Origin: Helicobacter bizzozeronii CCUG 35545
Lineage (GTDB): Bacteria; Campylobacterota; Campylobacteria; Campylobacterales; Helicobacteraceae
NCBI GenBank assembly: GCA_000263275.1
Contig: CAGP01000048.1
Coordinates: forward strand, 24,576 to 88,575
Direction: 5' to 3'
DNA length: 64,000 nucleotides
The stretch's first letter is position 1; every line of letters starts with the position of its first letter. Made by a program: the position numbers and the translations under genes. Positions 30,960-40,420 of the stretch are shown piece by piece. The notes under the pieces are model-generated. The model saw nothing but the letters and a program-made list of their open reading frames with translations. It searched no databases and was not told where the DNA came from.

Positions 30960-31157
30960 TCACCCCCCGCCCATGAATTGCAAACACTCCAAGCGATCGT
31001 TTTCGTGTAAGGGGGTGTTGCCCCATTCCTCTTTTTTGACAACTTGTTCATTCAAAGCCACCGCACAAACGCGTTTTTCAATGCCTAGAGTCTGGATCAA
31101 CGAGTCGATATTGGGCGCGCTAACCTCTTGGGCTTGCCCGTTAATGAAAATTTGCAT
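30960..31157 (-). CDS. thiS: Sulfur carrier protein ThiS
   Basis: 65-aa ubiquitin-fold sulfur carrier for thiamine thiazole synthesis. It begins MQIFINGQAQEV, contains CAVALNEQVVKKEEW, and ends in the C-terminal Gly tail (QFMGGG) that is adenylated and thiocarboxylated. Its stop lies 6 bases before the phosphoesterase gene. No other thiamine gene is visible here. Confidence 0.85.
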   Translation of the reverse strand: MQIFINGQAQEVSAPNIDSLIQTLGIEKRVCAVALNEQVVKKEEWGNTPLHENDRLECLQFMGGG

Positions 31158-31204
31158 GCACTGCCTTTATAAAATAACGCCCATTATAACAAAACCCCGC
31201 CCAT

Positions 31205-31667
31205 TCAGAGCAAAACAAGCACTCTTTTAGCGTGATCTTTGGCACGGACATTATAGAGGGCGTGCAAGATCACGCCCTCTTCATCAATGACAAAGGTTGA
31301 GCGGATCACCCCCTCGATCTGTTTGCCATACATGTTTTTGACCCCATAAGCCCCGTAAGCCTTGATAACTTCCAAATGCGGATCGCTTAAAAGCGTGATG
31401 CTGAGATTCTCGCTTGTGATAAAATGGCAATGACTCTTGGCATCATCAGGACTAACCCCGATGATTGCCCGCCCCCCTAGCCTTAAAGTCGCTTTGCAAA
31501 GCGGTGAAATCGCGCGCCTCAAGGGTGCAACCCGGGGTGTTATCTTTGGGGTAAAAATACAACACCACCTTTTGCCCGCGTAAATCCTGCAAAGAAACTT
31601 GCTTGCCTTGAGAATCTAATAAGCTAAAATTAGGGGCTTTGTCTCCAAATTGTAACGCCATGCACAC
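31205..31667 (-). CDS. bcp: Thioredoxin-dependent peroxiredoxin Bcp
   Basis: Reduces organic hydroperoxides, 153 aa after repair. KAPNFSLLDSQGKQV opens the domain and YFYPKDNTPGCTLEA holds the peroxidatic Cys. The resolving Cys of many Bcp proteins is not obvious five residues on (EARDF). The frame breaks in the C-run at 31472-31477; one base fewer gives DFKARGRAIIGVSPDD. HP0136 in H. pylori also lies beside the lutCBA genes. Confidence 0.9.
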
Positions 31668-31704
31668 TCCTTAATACAAAATCACTGCGACCGCTCTATA
31701 AAAA

Positions 31705-32185
31705 TCATTTTGGATGTGGATCGCTACAATGTCCCGGTTCAGCCATCTTTAATTGCGCTACCGCCACCCGACCTTTTTCTTCATCAACTAATTTCAAATT
31801 CGCACCGCCGACAAATACCCCCATTTTGATATATTGCCGGACAAAATAATTTTTGCCAGATTCCATATCAAGGCTTAAGGTATTGGGGGAGAATTCAGAT
31901 TCGGTTGCGATGGTGTGTTTGCCTGCTGGCAACCGCATAAAGAAAAACACTTTAGGTGCCGACTCGCCCAAACATTCACCATCAACCCAAAGATCTTTTT
32001 TTTAGAATGCTACCAAAAATACCATCGCGATAAACATAGAGTCCGGCTTGACCCATTTCAGGCGCAACAAATTTTTTAGCTTCTTGAGCAAGTGATGATG
32101 GTGCCATTCTCACTGTAGCACAACCATAAAATAACACCAAAATAGAGCCACATAAAAACAATTTTTTCAGTGCCGCATAGATCAT
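31705..32185 (-). CDS. DUF2846-type lipoprotein
   Basis: 159 aa after repair. The N-terminus KLFLCGSILVLFYGCATV is a lipoprotein signal with lipobox FYGC. The mature part reads AGLYVYRDGIFGS, then DLWVDGECLGESAPKVFFFMRLPAGKH, a small beta-sandwich pattern seen in DUF2846 proteins. The break is in the T-run at 31996-32003; removing one base joins ILKK to DLWVDG. I chose ATG 32185, with GAGGG just upstream. Function unknown; it is inserted between bcp and lutC relative to the H. pylori order I remember. Confidence 0.65.
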
Positions 32186-32236
32186 TTTTCCCTCTGCTTT
32201 GAGCGTGGTTTTTGCTTGCAAGCACATCATTTCTCC

Positions 32237-32881
32237 TTAATACAAAATCACGCACACCGCCATAGGCCCATGCACACCAAAGACGGTTTTAAGCTCAATA
32301 TCAGCCGTGCGGCTAGGCCCGCCAATGAGGAGCATATTAGTCGCCAAGCGATCGGGGCTTTGGGCTTTGAGGGCTTCTAAACCCTCATAGAGGTTTTTAA
32401 CCAGCTTGCTTTTTTCCAGCAAGAAAACACATTTGAGCGTGATGAGAGAGCTTAGGCGCGGACTAGCTGGAGAAGAAACCACACCCACCATGCCCAAGTT
32501 AGCAATCCCGCATGTGGCTTTGAGCACTGAGGTATCCACATGGAAAAGAGTGTCTTTAAGCTCCTCCACACTTTGGTTATAAGGGATTTTCACCCATGCA
32601 TTCTGCGAGTCTAATTCCTCCAAATTAAGCGGTAGATCCGTGGCGTGTAAAATCTTTTCACTCTCAAAACCCACCAAAACCTCTTTTAAATCTTGAGCCA
32701 AATTCTCTGGGCTAGATTGCACCACTTGGGCGCGATTCAAGGTTTGGAAGTGGATATATTCCTCGAGCAAACTCTCTTTTTCATCGCGCAACATATTTTT
32801 AAAATGCACTTCCTCATGGGCGATGGCGTGCCTTTTGAGGGCATTTTGCACGCGTTCTAAGACAACAGGTCTGCTATTCAT
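32237..32881 (-). CDS. lutC: Lactate utilization protein LutC
   Basis: Third subunit of the LutABC L-lactate oxidation system. The C-terminal half shows the LUD-domain features ATCGIANLGMVGVVSSP and LLIGGPSRTADIE. The start is ATG 32881 (MNSRPVVLERVQNAL), overlapping the lutB stop; the open frame upstream of that ATG is not coding. H. pylori HP0137 is the equivalent. It acts with LutA and LutB at the membrane, feeding lactate electrons to the quinone pool. Confidence 0.88.
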   Translation of the reverse strand: MNSRPVVLERVQNALKRHAIAHEEVHFKNMLRDEKESLLEEYIHFQTLNRAQVVQSSPENLAQDLKEVLVGFESEKILHATDLPLNLEELDSQNAWVKIPYNQSVEELKDTLFHVDTSVLKATCGIANLGMVGVVSSPASPRLSSLITLKCVFLLEKSKLVKNLYEGLEALKAQSPDRLATNMLLIGGPSRTADIELKTVFGVHGPMAVCVILY

Positions 32882-34316
32882 AAACCACTCCTTGTAACTG
32901 CTTAACTTTGGCATGCAATCCGGCGTTGATAGTGGGCATGTCGCGGTGTTTGAGCCAAATTTTAAGCACCGGGGCATAATCGCCAAACCATTTGCCTAAA
33001 GGGGCTAACCAGCCATTGAGCTTTAAAAACGCCCGCCACAAAGCCCCATTAGAAGCCATTTTAGCAAAAGCTTTCATGGCTAGCTCTTCAAGCTTGCTAT
33101 GCTTGGTGTCTTTGTAACCCCGCACCACGCCCCGCCCTTCATGGGCTTTTTCACAACGCAAATCCCTAATGAGCTCAGGCAAGGGGATTTTAACCGGGCA
33201 GACCTCCCCACAACGCCCACACAAACTACACAAATTGGCAATGTGATCGTAATTGTTAAGCCCAAAGAGTTGGGGGGTGATCACCACGCCAATAGGTCCA
33301 GGATAAGTGGCTAAGTAGGCATGCCCCCCGATCTTGTCATAAACTGGGCAGTGATTAAGACATGTCCCACAGCGGATACAGCTTAAAGCCCTGTAGTATT
33401 TTTCATCCGCCAAGATATTAGAGCGGTTGTGATCGAGCAAAATAATATGGGCTTCTATGGGTCCATCTAAATCCCCCTCTTGGCGCGGACCCGTGATGAT
33501 GTTTTGGTAGCAGGTAATGGGCACGCCCACCGCACTAGGTCCTAGCAAACTCACCAAAATAGAGGCATCTTCAAAACTCTCAACCAGCTTTTCAATCCCA
33601 CAAATAGCGACATGTACATCGCAAGCGGTGGTGGTCATGCGCCCATTGCCCTCATTTTCCACCAACCAAATTGCCCCCTCGTTGGCGATGGCAAAATTCA
33701 CACCCGAAATCCCCATTTTAAAGCTTTTAAACTCCTCGCGCATGTGCTTTCTGGCAATGCCATTGAGCTTTTCAGGCTCGCTCTCTAAGGGAGCGTTTAA
33801 TTTTTGGTGGAAAATCTCGCCCACTTGGTAGCGGTTTTTGTGGATGGCAGGCACCACGATATGCACGGGGTGTTCATCGATGAGCTGGATAATGAGCTCG
33901 CCCAAATCGGTTTCTTTAGCCACAATGCCCTTTTCTTGCAAGAAGTGGTTTAGCCCGATCTCCTCGCTCGCCATCGACTTGCCCTTTAAAATGCGATCGA
34001 CCTTTTTTTCTTTGGCTAGATTGTAGATGATCTCATTGGCATCTTTGGCACTGCTGGCATAATGCACGATAAAGCCATTGGCTTTGGCTTGTTCCTCAAA
34101 GGTTTGCAAATAGTGATCCAGTCTAGCTAATACCTTGAGTTTGGCATTTTTGCCCAATTCTCTAAGCTCCTCCCAATCGTGGTAACGATTAGCAATCAAG
34201 TTTTTGCGGTTGGTGATGAGGGTATCCATTGCCGATCGCAAATTCGTGCGGAGTTGCTCATCCTCTAGTTTTGCCTTGATCGCTTCTTCATATTCTTGTG
34301 CGCTGTGGGCTATCAT
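32874..34316 (-). CDS. lutB: Lactate utilization iron-sulfur protein LutB
   Basis: 480-aa LUD-domain protein with two [4Fe-4S] sites, CIRCGTCLNHCPVY and CSLCGRCGEVCPVK, after the N-terminal domain (GVNFAIANEGAIWLVENEGN). It is the central electron-transfer subunit of L-lactate oxidation. Intact. It overlaps both lutA and lutC by a few bases. Confidence 0.93.
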   Translation of the reverse strand: MIAHSAQEYEEAIKAKLEDEQLRTNLRSAMDTLITNRKNLIANRYHDWEELRELGKNAKLKVLARLDHYLQTFEEQAKANGFIVHYASSAKDANEIIYNLAKEKKVDRILKGKSMASEEIGLNHFLQEKGIVAKETDLGELIIQLIDEHPVHIVVPAIHKNRYQVGEIFHQKLNAPLESEPEKLNGIARKHMREEFKSFKMGISGVNFAIANEGAIWLVENEGNGRMTTTACDVHVAICGIEKLVESFEDASILVSLLGPSAVGVPITCYQNIITGPRQEGDLDGPIEAHIILLDHNRSNILADEKYYRALSCIRCGTCLNHCPVYDKIGGHAYLATYPGPIGVVITPQLFGLNNYDHIANLCSLCGRCGEVCPVKIPLPELIRDLRCEKAHEGRGVVRGYKDTKHSKLEELAMKAFAKMASNGALWRAFLKLNGWLAPLGKWFGDYAPVLKIWLKHRDMPTINAGLHAKVKQLQGVVYE

Positions 34317-35058
34317 GCTAGACCCCCTGAAGCAACCCCCACCCTTTGGGCTAAAAAGTCGTAAAAATGCATCGCCTTAGTTGGGCTTTGCATTTTGCTC
34401 ATCGCCCCACTGATGTTTAACAAACAACCCGCATCGGCGGCTAAGACATACTGCACTTGCCGACTCTCAATGTCTTTGATCTTATCTTGCACCATCGCAA
34501 AAGAAATCTCGGGTTCTTTGACCGAAAAAGTCCCCCCAAACCCGCAACACTCCTCTTCGCGTTCCAATTCTACTAGTTCGACATTTTCTAGTTGGGCGAT
34601 GATTTTTTTAGCGCTCTCAATCACCTTAGCCACCCGCAAGGCATGGCAATTAGAATGCCAAGTGATTTTGACCGGCGCACCAGTATCGGTGTAGCGCACC
34701 CCTAATTTTTGATCTAAAAACTCCGAGAGTTCAAAAACACGCCCTGCAAAGTGTGTTACCTCATCATAGTGCGGAGTGCCCTCAAAAAGTTCTTTGTAAT
34801 CATGTGCCATCATGCCCACACAAGACCCGCTAGGCACGATGATAGGATAATCTTCGCTAAAAAGTCTCAGATTATGCAAAATCACTTGTTTGCTCTGATC
34901 GTAGTAACCCGAGTTGTAACTGGGTTGCCCACAACAAGTCTGATCCTTTTTAAAGATCACCTCCACCCCCTCTTTTTGTAGTAACTTGATACAATTCACA
35001 ATAGTTTGGCTATAGACCGCCCCACCTAAACATGTGGCAAAAAAAATAAAACTTTCAT
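34313..35058 (-). CDS. lutA: Lactate utilization protein LutA
   Basis: Cysteine-rich (CCG-domain) subunit of the lactate oxidation complex. TCCGQPSYNSGYY, HSNCHALRVAKV and ECCGFGGTFSVK hold the Cys residues that bind the iron-sulfur or heme-disulfide-type cofactor in this family. The true start is ATG 35058 with AAGGAT upstream; the N-terminus should read MKVLFFATCLGGAVYS. The T-run encoded at 35039-35046 has 8 bases where 6 are expected, so this break is two extra bases (or one missing), unlike the others. It heads the lutABC operon. Confidence 0.9.
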
Positions 35059-35118
35059 GGCTATCCTTAAAAACTCATTATATCCCTAATTATAGCTAAT
35101 TTGTGTTTCATTTGTGTT

Positions 35119-36229
35119 TCAATGGGTAAAAAACTCTGCCAAAATCTCGCCCTCTTTTGGAATGGGAAAAAAAAATATCGAGGTTAGGGGAGATGAAAAC
35201 ACGGCTACCCTCCCTAATCACCACAACGGGTTTTAAATTGCTCTTGTCCTTGAGGATTTGGGCGACAATTTGGTTCAAACCCATGCCACTTTGGCGGGTG
35301 AGCTGCATTAAAAGATAATCCCCAAAAAAGTTATTACGCCCAGTTTTGTTAGCAATGCCCGCTGTGAGTGCGATTAAAAGTCCATTTGAGAGGGTGGAGA
35401 CCAAAAGGGGGAGTCCATAGCGTTGGAAATTATGGGTCATCATCTCGCCAACCAACCCACTATAGCCCTTAATATCCGCACTTTTGGCATTGGTGAGCAT
35501 GATATTCACGCCATGGGGGGTGATGATACGGGTCCAAACAATGTCTAGGCGGTATTCCCCAATCTTGTTGGTGTTGTTATAATACCCTATCACCTTAGAC
35601 CCCTTGGGGATGAGCACGGCGCGCCCCATGTTGGCAAAAACATCGCTCTCCACTTGGGCGATCACTTTGCCAGCCAACTGGGAGCTAATGGGCGTGATGA
35701 GAAATGCTGGGATGAGCTTATCAGCTGTCATGGTCCTTAATAGTTTGTTCTCATGGGTTGCCATATCTTTTTGGGAGAGATTATCAAAGCCATGCGCGCC
35801 ATAATCGGTTGAATCTTCTAAGCCACTATCATCGCTCTCTTCTTTAGGAGCTTGGGGCTCTAGGGGGGCAAAGGGCTGGATACGCGTGGCTAGAATCTCT
35901 AAAACTTGGGGGTCCTCTAGGGGCTCTAGCTCTTGGGGTGGGGGCTTAGCGGGCTTTGGAGCGGGGGTTTTGCGTTGGGTTTGTAGCTGGGCTTGGAGTT
36001 GTTCGATTTGGCGTGCCCTGATCTCTAATTGATCTTGGAGGCGTTGGTAATCTTGGAGTGTGGGGGCGGGGGCTGAAACTTTGGGGGGCGTAAAAACATA
36101 GTCGGCGAGCGGGTAGCTCACTTCTTGTAATTTGGGGGTTTGGGGAGGCTTGGGTTTGTGGTGGATGACAAGAGAGGCGCTAAAAATACCCACCCCAGCT
36201 AAACCCCAAAGGAATATTTTACGCCACAT
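35119..36229 (-). CDS. comB10: Competence type IV system protein ComB10
   Basis: VirB10-like channel component of the ComB DNA-uptake machine, 369 aa after repair. An N-terminal membrane helix ([18 protein letters not shown]) is followed by a Pro/Gln-rich periplasmic stretch with coiled coil ([17 protein letters not shown]) and the VirB10 core ([34 protein letters not shown]). The raw frame runs to 35108, but one base fewer in the A-run 35167-35175 gives [20 protein letters not shown] and a stop at 35119, the expected ending. The ATG overlaps the comB9 stop. Confidence 0.88.
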
Positions 36230-37201
36230 CAGGGTTTTTTTCTTAAGATTGCGCCTAATACAGGTGTGTTGCTTGCCCTCTCTTAAGGTCCATTTGTCCG
36301 CAATGTCCTCAGCGACCAAATAATCCCCCACAATGCGTGTGTTGATGGGGTTATCATACCCATCGACCACCTTATAAGCAACGGGGAATTTGATTTGGGA
36401 GGCGCGGTGATCAAATTTGAAGTAGGTGAAGTGTGCGTCATTAAAAATCTCTAGGGGCTTGATGGGCTTAGAGGTGGCGACTTTACACAGCCACAGACAA
36501 AACCAAGCACGTTTTTTATGCCCTAAGATGCGATACCCATGCTCGATCTCCTTTTTGGGGATCAATATCGTATGCGCGCCTCTACCAATCTTGAGATAAT
36601 GTGCCTCATCATCTGGGCTAGGTGGCTTTTCTTTGGGTGCATTCTCTAGGATTTGTGCCTCTGGGGGCTCTTCTTGGGGTTCTAAAAGGGCTAGGGGTTG
36701 CTGGACTTGAGAGGCTTGATCTAAAAAATGTTTATCAGATACATAGACATGGAGTGTGGGGTGTTTGGAGCTGGTAAAAGTGGTGGAAAAAATATAAAAA
36801 GAGTAGATTTTACCACTCTTGCTAATGATGGTTAAATTCGAATCAATACCAATTTGTAAGGGCTTGACTAGCAAAATATTACTATTCTCTTGTTTCTCCT
36901 CCCCGAGTAATTTTGTGCTAAAGCCCACATGATCGCCTAAGATCACCTCTTGGATGGGCTCGCTAAAAACCATGGTGGTTACCATGGCATAACGCAAGCG
37001 GATTTTATAAGTCTGCCCCAAGTGGTAATCAATAAAAAGCGTGTTGTCTAGCTCTGTGCGTTTTTTGTGGAAAAAACTCCCCTGAATGGCGTTGAGGTCT
37101 TGCATAGAGGGGGTGGGGGATTGTTCCTCCTCTTGGGGCACAGATTGGGCGCAAAGCCCACACACGAACATACCCAAAGCCAAGAGGCGCAAACCTAGCA
37201 T
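36229..37201 (-). CDS. comB9: Competence type IV system protein ComB9
   Basis: VirB9-like component of the ComB DNA-uptake apparatus, about 323 aa. A signal peptide ([17 protein letters not shown]) precedes a VirB9 N-domain ([20 protein letters not shown]) and C-domain ([20 protein letters not shown]). In the raw sequence it is fused to ComB10 through the T-run at 36235-36241; one base fewer ends it in NLKKKP with a TGATG overlap to comB10. It begins 20 bases after the repaired rplS stop, so competence genes are transcribed behind ribosomal genes here. Confidence 0.85.
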
Positions 37202-37221
37202 GCAACCCGTTGCAAGGGCAA

Positions 37222-37586
37222 CTAGACCTTCTTTTTTACGCACCTCTTTAATGCGGGCGGCTTTGCCTTTGCGGTGGCGTAAGTAGTAGAGTTTAGCGCG
37301 TCTGACTCGCCCCACGCGTAAAACCTCGATGCTGGCTAGACTTTCAGAATAAAGGGGAAAAATCCTCTCCACACCAATCCCATTTGCACCGATCTTACGG
37401 ACACAAAAAGTGCGATCCACGCCCGATCCACGCAAACTAATGCAAACCCCTTCAAAAAACTGAGTCCGCATTTTATCCCCCTCTTTAATGCGAATCCCGA
37501 GTTTGAGCGTGTCGCCAGCTTTAAAGGCGGGGGGGTTGGGTTTTGATTTGGCTGTCCTCAAAATGTTGGATATAGCGGTTTTTCAT
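37222..37586 (-). CDS. rplS: 50S ribosomal protein L19
   Basis: 120 aa after two repairs. N-terminal [19 protein letters not shown] is joined to [19 protein letters not shown] by removing one base from the G-run 37529-37535, and the end EVRKKKV-stop is obtained by removing one base from the T-run 37232-37237. Without the second repair the frame runs into comB9 and creates an apparent 817-residue fusion. It lies 3 bases after trmD, the classic rpsP-rimM-trmD-rplS arrangement. Confidence 0.92.
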
Positions 37587-37589
37587 AAT

Positions 37590-38315
37590 TTAACCTTTTT
37601 GATAAAGTGAATCGAATACCATGCGTTGCGACCTATTGAGACGATACAAGCTAGGGCGGTAGTATTGGGTCTTGCAAATAGATAAATCACGCATAACCGA
37701 CCTTATTTTAGCATGGTTGCCCTTTGAATACTCTGAAATAGCGGGCATATCTACACAACTAGGCGTATTCAAGCGATCGGTGTTGGCAAAATGGGGGGCT
37801 TCTAAGAGTTGTCCCTCAAAGCTTTCATGTTCTAAAGATTGGCTATTACCCAAAGTGCCCTCTAAGTGGCGCGCCACGCTGTCGCACACACACAGCGCGG
37901 CTAATTCCCCCCCAGTTAAAATAAAATCCCCAATGCCCAACACTTCATCGCCATAAGTCTCGATCGCGCGCTCATCAAAGCCCTCATAACGCCCACACAC
38001 CAAGATTAAATGCGCATAGGTGGCTAGGCGTTTGGCATCGCTTTGATCATAGGGCTTGCCACTAGGACTCAAAAAGATCACATGCCCTCGCCCCACGCCC
38101 CTTAGGGCATTTTCTAGCATATAGGGGTCTAAAATCTGCCCAGCCCCCCCGCCTATGGGCGCAAAATCGGCGCGTTGGTGCTTGTGGGGGGAAAAATCCC
38201 GCATGTTGGTAATCTCTAAGCTAAAAATCTGCTTGTCTAGGGCACGCTTTAAAATGGAGGCTTGGAAATAGGGGGCAACCAGTTGGGGGAAAAGGGTTAA
38301 AATGCTAAAGTGCAT
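37590..38315 (-). CDS. trmD: tRNA (guanine-N1)-methyltransferase TrmD
   Basis: Makes m1G37 in tRNA, preventing frameshifting. It begins MHFSILTLFPQLVAPYF and contains the knot-fold motifs LVCGRYEGFDERAIE and GIGDFILTGGELAAL. Intact at 241 aa. It lies between rimM and rplS in the ribosomal operon. Confidence 0.96.
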   Translation of the reverse strand: MHFSILTLFPQLVAPYFQASILKRALDKQIFSLEITNMRDFSPHKHQRADFAPIGGGAGQILDPYMLENALRGVGRGHVIFLSPSGKPYDQSDAKRLATYAHLILVCGRYEGFDERAIETYGDEVLGIGDFILTGGELAALCVCDSVARHLEGTLGNSQSLEHESFEGQLLEAPHFANTDRLNTPSCVDMPAISEYSKGNHAKIRSVMRDLSICKTQYYRPSLYRLNRSQRMVFDSLYQKG

Positions 38316-38324
38316 GCCAACTTC

Positions 38325-38849
38325 TTAGGATTGTTCTAAAAGCCCACGGGCATGCTGGGTGTAGATACGCCGATTTTCTAAGTCTGTGTGCAGAATATAG
38401 GCATCAATATAGGGGATTAAAAATAACTTGTTAGGGGTTTGCACATATAAATAATCCGTGCCCGCCAAACGCTCAATGCTAGCCACCCGCCCCAAGACCT
38501 CCCCCCCGTCCAACACCTCTAGGTTTAGAAGTTGGCAGTATAAAAACTCCCCCTCTTGCAAATAGCAATATTTCAGCGTCTCCTCTTGGCTCATGGCCAA
38601 AGTGTGCAGAGTGAGCAACTTAGCTTGCTCTTTGTTGGTGATCTCTTCAAAGAAAATCAGTGCAAGGTCATGGTTGTAGTTTTTGATTGTCAAGGCTCGC
38701 ATAGGACCTAAAGGTGTGTAGGCATAAACACGGGCTTTAGCCACCAAGCACTCTAAACAATCGCTTTGCAAAGAGAGTTTCAAGCCCCCCAGTAACCCCA
38801 CACTACGCCCTAAGCGACCCACCACCAATAAATCATCTACTTGCATCAC
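38325..38849 (-). CDS. rimM: 16S rRNA processing protein RimM
   Basis: Helps 30S head assembly with S19. It starts DDLLVVGRLGRSVGLLGGLKL and has the PRC-barrel C-domain (VLGRVASIERLAGTDYLYVQ; FLIPYIDAYI). It is intact at 174 aa and short at the N-terminus, as in other Helicobacter. It overlaps the KH-domain gene by 4 bases. Confidence 0.9.
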   Translation of the reverse strand: MMQVDDLLVVGRLGRSVGLLGGLKLSLQSDCLECLVAKARVYAYTPLGPMRALTIKNYNHDLALIFFEEITNKEQAKLLTLHTLAMSQEETLKYCYLQEGEFLYCQLLNLEVLDGGEVLGRVASIERLAGTDYLYVQTPNKLFLIPYIDAYILHTDLENRRIYTQHARGLLEQS

Positions 38850-39154
38850 AAAACATAGGGGTTTTCAGAGGCGAGCACCACGATCTTATAATTCAAACCA
38901 TTCTTGGCTTTCACCCCCGAGATAAAAGCCTTGATCGCGCTCACCATCTTACCATCTTTGCCAATGACTCGCCCCATATCCACTGGGTTGGTGTAAATGC
39001 AAAGCTCCTTAGTGCCCTCTTCAAGCATTTTGGATTTGACTTCTAAAACCTGCGGGTAGGTTACAATCTTTTTGCAATACTCTTGCACGAATTTTTCAAC
39101 ACAAAAACCCCCCTCTAAATTTTCCCCCTCTACCTTGCTCTCTTGTTCTGGCAA
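38846..39154 (-). CDS. khpA: KH-domain RNA-binding protein KhpA
   Basis: 102-aa single KH domain protein, with the GxxG loop RVIGKDGKMVSAIKA. Homologs bind many RNAs and affect cell size and sRNAs. The start appears to be TTG at 39154, 3 bases after the rpsP stop. It stands between rpsP and rimM, as in other Epsilonproteobacteria. Confidence 0.85.
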   Translation of the reverse strand: MPEQESKVEGENLEGGFCVEKFVQEYCKKIVTYPQVLEVKSKMLEEGTKELCIYTNPVDMGRVIGKDGKMVSAIKAFISGVKAKNGLNYKIVVLASENPYVL

Positions 39155-39157
39155 ACC

Positions 39158-39397
39158 TTAAGCCTTTGAGCCTTGAAAAGCCAACTTTTGCACCCTCTCG
39201 CTCATCTTGGCACCCACGCCCTTCCAATAATCCAAACGCGCATGGTCAATCTGCACCACCTTAGGGTTACTCAAAGGGTTGTAATAACCAATGGACTCAA
39301 TCCAGCCCCCATCGCGGCGTTTTCTTGAATCAGTTACGACCACTCGATAAAAGGGCTTTTTTTTACGCCCCACGCGTGTTAATCTAATTGTTGTCAT
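39158..39397 (-). CDS. rpsP: 30S ribosomal protein S16
   Basis: 79 aa, intact: [20 protein letters not shown] and [19 protein letters not shown] are diagnostic. It is the first gene of the operon rpsP-khpA-rimM-trmD-rplS-comB9-comB10. Confidence 0.97.
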   Translation of the reverse strand: MTTIRLTRVGRKKKPFYRVVVTDSRKRRDGGWIESIGYYNPLSNPKVVQIDHARLDYWKGVGAKMSERVQKLAFQGSKA

Positions 39398-39418
39398 CTA
39401 AACTCCTTCATGCTAAAA

Positions 39419-40410
39419 TTAATCTCCGCCATAATAAACCAACGCCGAACCCCAAGTCAAACCCCCCCCAAAAGCGTCCAAGAGCATCAAATCGCCCTTT
39501 TTGAGCTTCCCTTGTTCATAAATCTCATTCATCGCCATAGGGATACTGGCTGCTGAAGTGTTGCCATACTTTTGCACGGTGAGCACCACCTGCTCTTGAC
39601 TGAAGGCTAGCTGGTTTTGCACGGCTTGGATGATGCGCAAATTGGCTTGGTGGGGGATAAAATAGGTGATCTGTTCGGGGGCAATGTCATTGGCACTTAA
39701 AATATCCTCAACATCTTTGAGCAAGGTTTTAATGGCAAGCTTAAAAAACTTCATTGCCCTTCATGCGCAAAGTTTGGCTTTGATCGCAAGATTCAATGAA
39801 GACACTTTGTTTGAGGGTTCTAGGCGTGTAAAGGTAATCCGCATAAGCCCCATTAGAGGCGATTTTAACATCTAAGACACTCTTTTTGGGGTCATCTGTG
39901 CGCGCAATCACGCATGCCCCCGCCCCATCGCCAAAGAGCACGCAAGTGCTGCGATCCCCAAAATCAAGCACACTGCTACACTTCTCCGCCCCCACGATCA
40001 GCACATTTTGATACATGCCACTTTCCACAAATGCCTTAGCGGTCGCTAGCAAGTAAATAAACCCGCTACAAGCTGCTAAAATATCCATGCTGGGCGTGTT
40101 CTCTAAGCCTAATTTAGCACTCAGGGTACAAGCTGTGGAGGGCATGGCTAGATAATCCGGACTAAGTGTCCCCACCAACACCAAATCAATGTCTTCTTTG
40201 CTCAAACCAGCCCGCTCAATGGCAGTTTGGGCAGCTCTGACACCCAAATCACTGCTTTTTTTGCTCGGGCGTGGCAAAATAACGGGTCTTGATCCCGGTG
40301 CGTTTTTGAATCCATTCATCGCTTGTGTCTAACAAGCCCTCAAAGGTGCTATTATCCACGCACCTATCAGGCACATACGCAGCGACAGATTTTAGCATCG
40401 CATAGGGCAT
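39419..40410 (-). CDS. fabH: 3-oxoacyl-ACP synthase III FabH
   Basis: Starts fatty-acid synthesis by condensing acetyl-CoA with malonyl-ACP; 329 aa after repair. The catalytic triad is visible: Cys in [11 protein letters not shown], His in [11 protein letters not shown], Asn in GNTSAASIP. The N-terminal signature is [19 protein letters not shown]. Two single-base excesses (A-run after EQK near 40254-40261; T-run in EVFKLA near 39745-39750) split it. I chose ATG 40410 ([15 protein letters not shown]) with AAGAG upstream; an in-frame ATG overlapping the plsX stop is the alternative. Confidence 0.94.
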
Positions 40411-40420
40411 GTTTCTCTTT

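Noticed and set aside
30960..31157. ThiS/phosphoesterase boundary as another run error that would fuse the genes
   Set aside because: The uncorrected sequence already gives ThiS its Gly-Gly C-terminus followed by a stop; shortening the G-run would destroy it.
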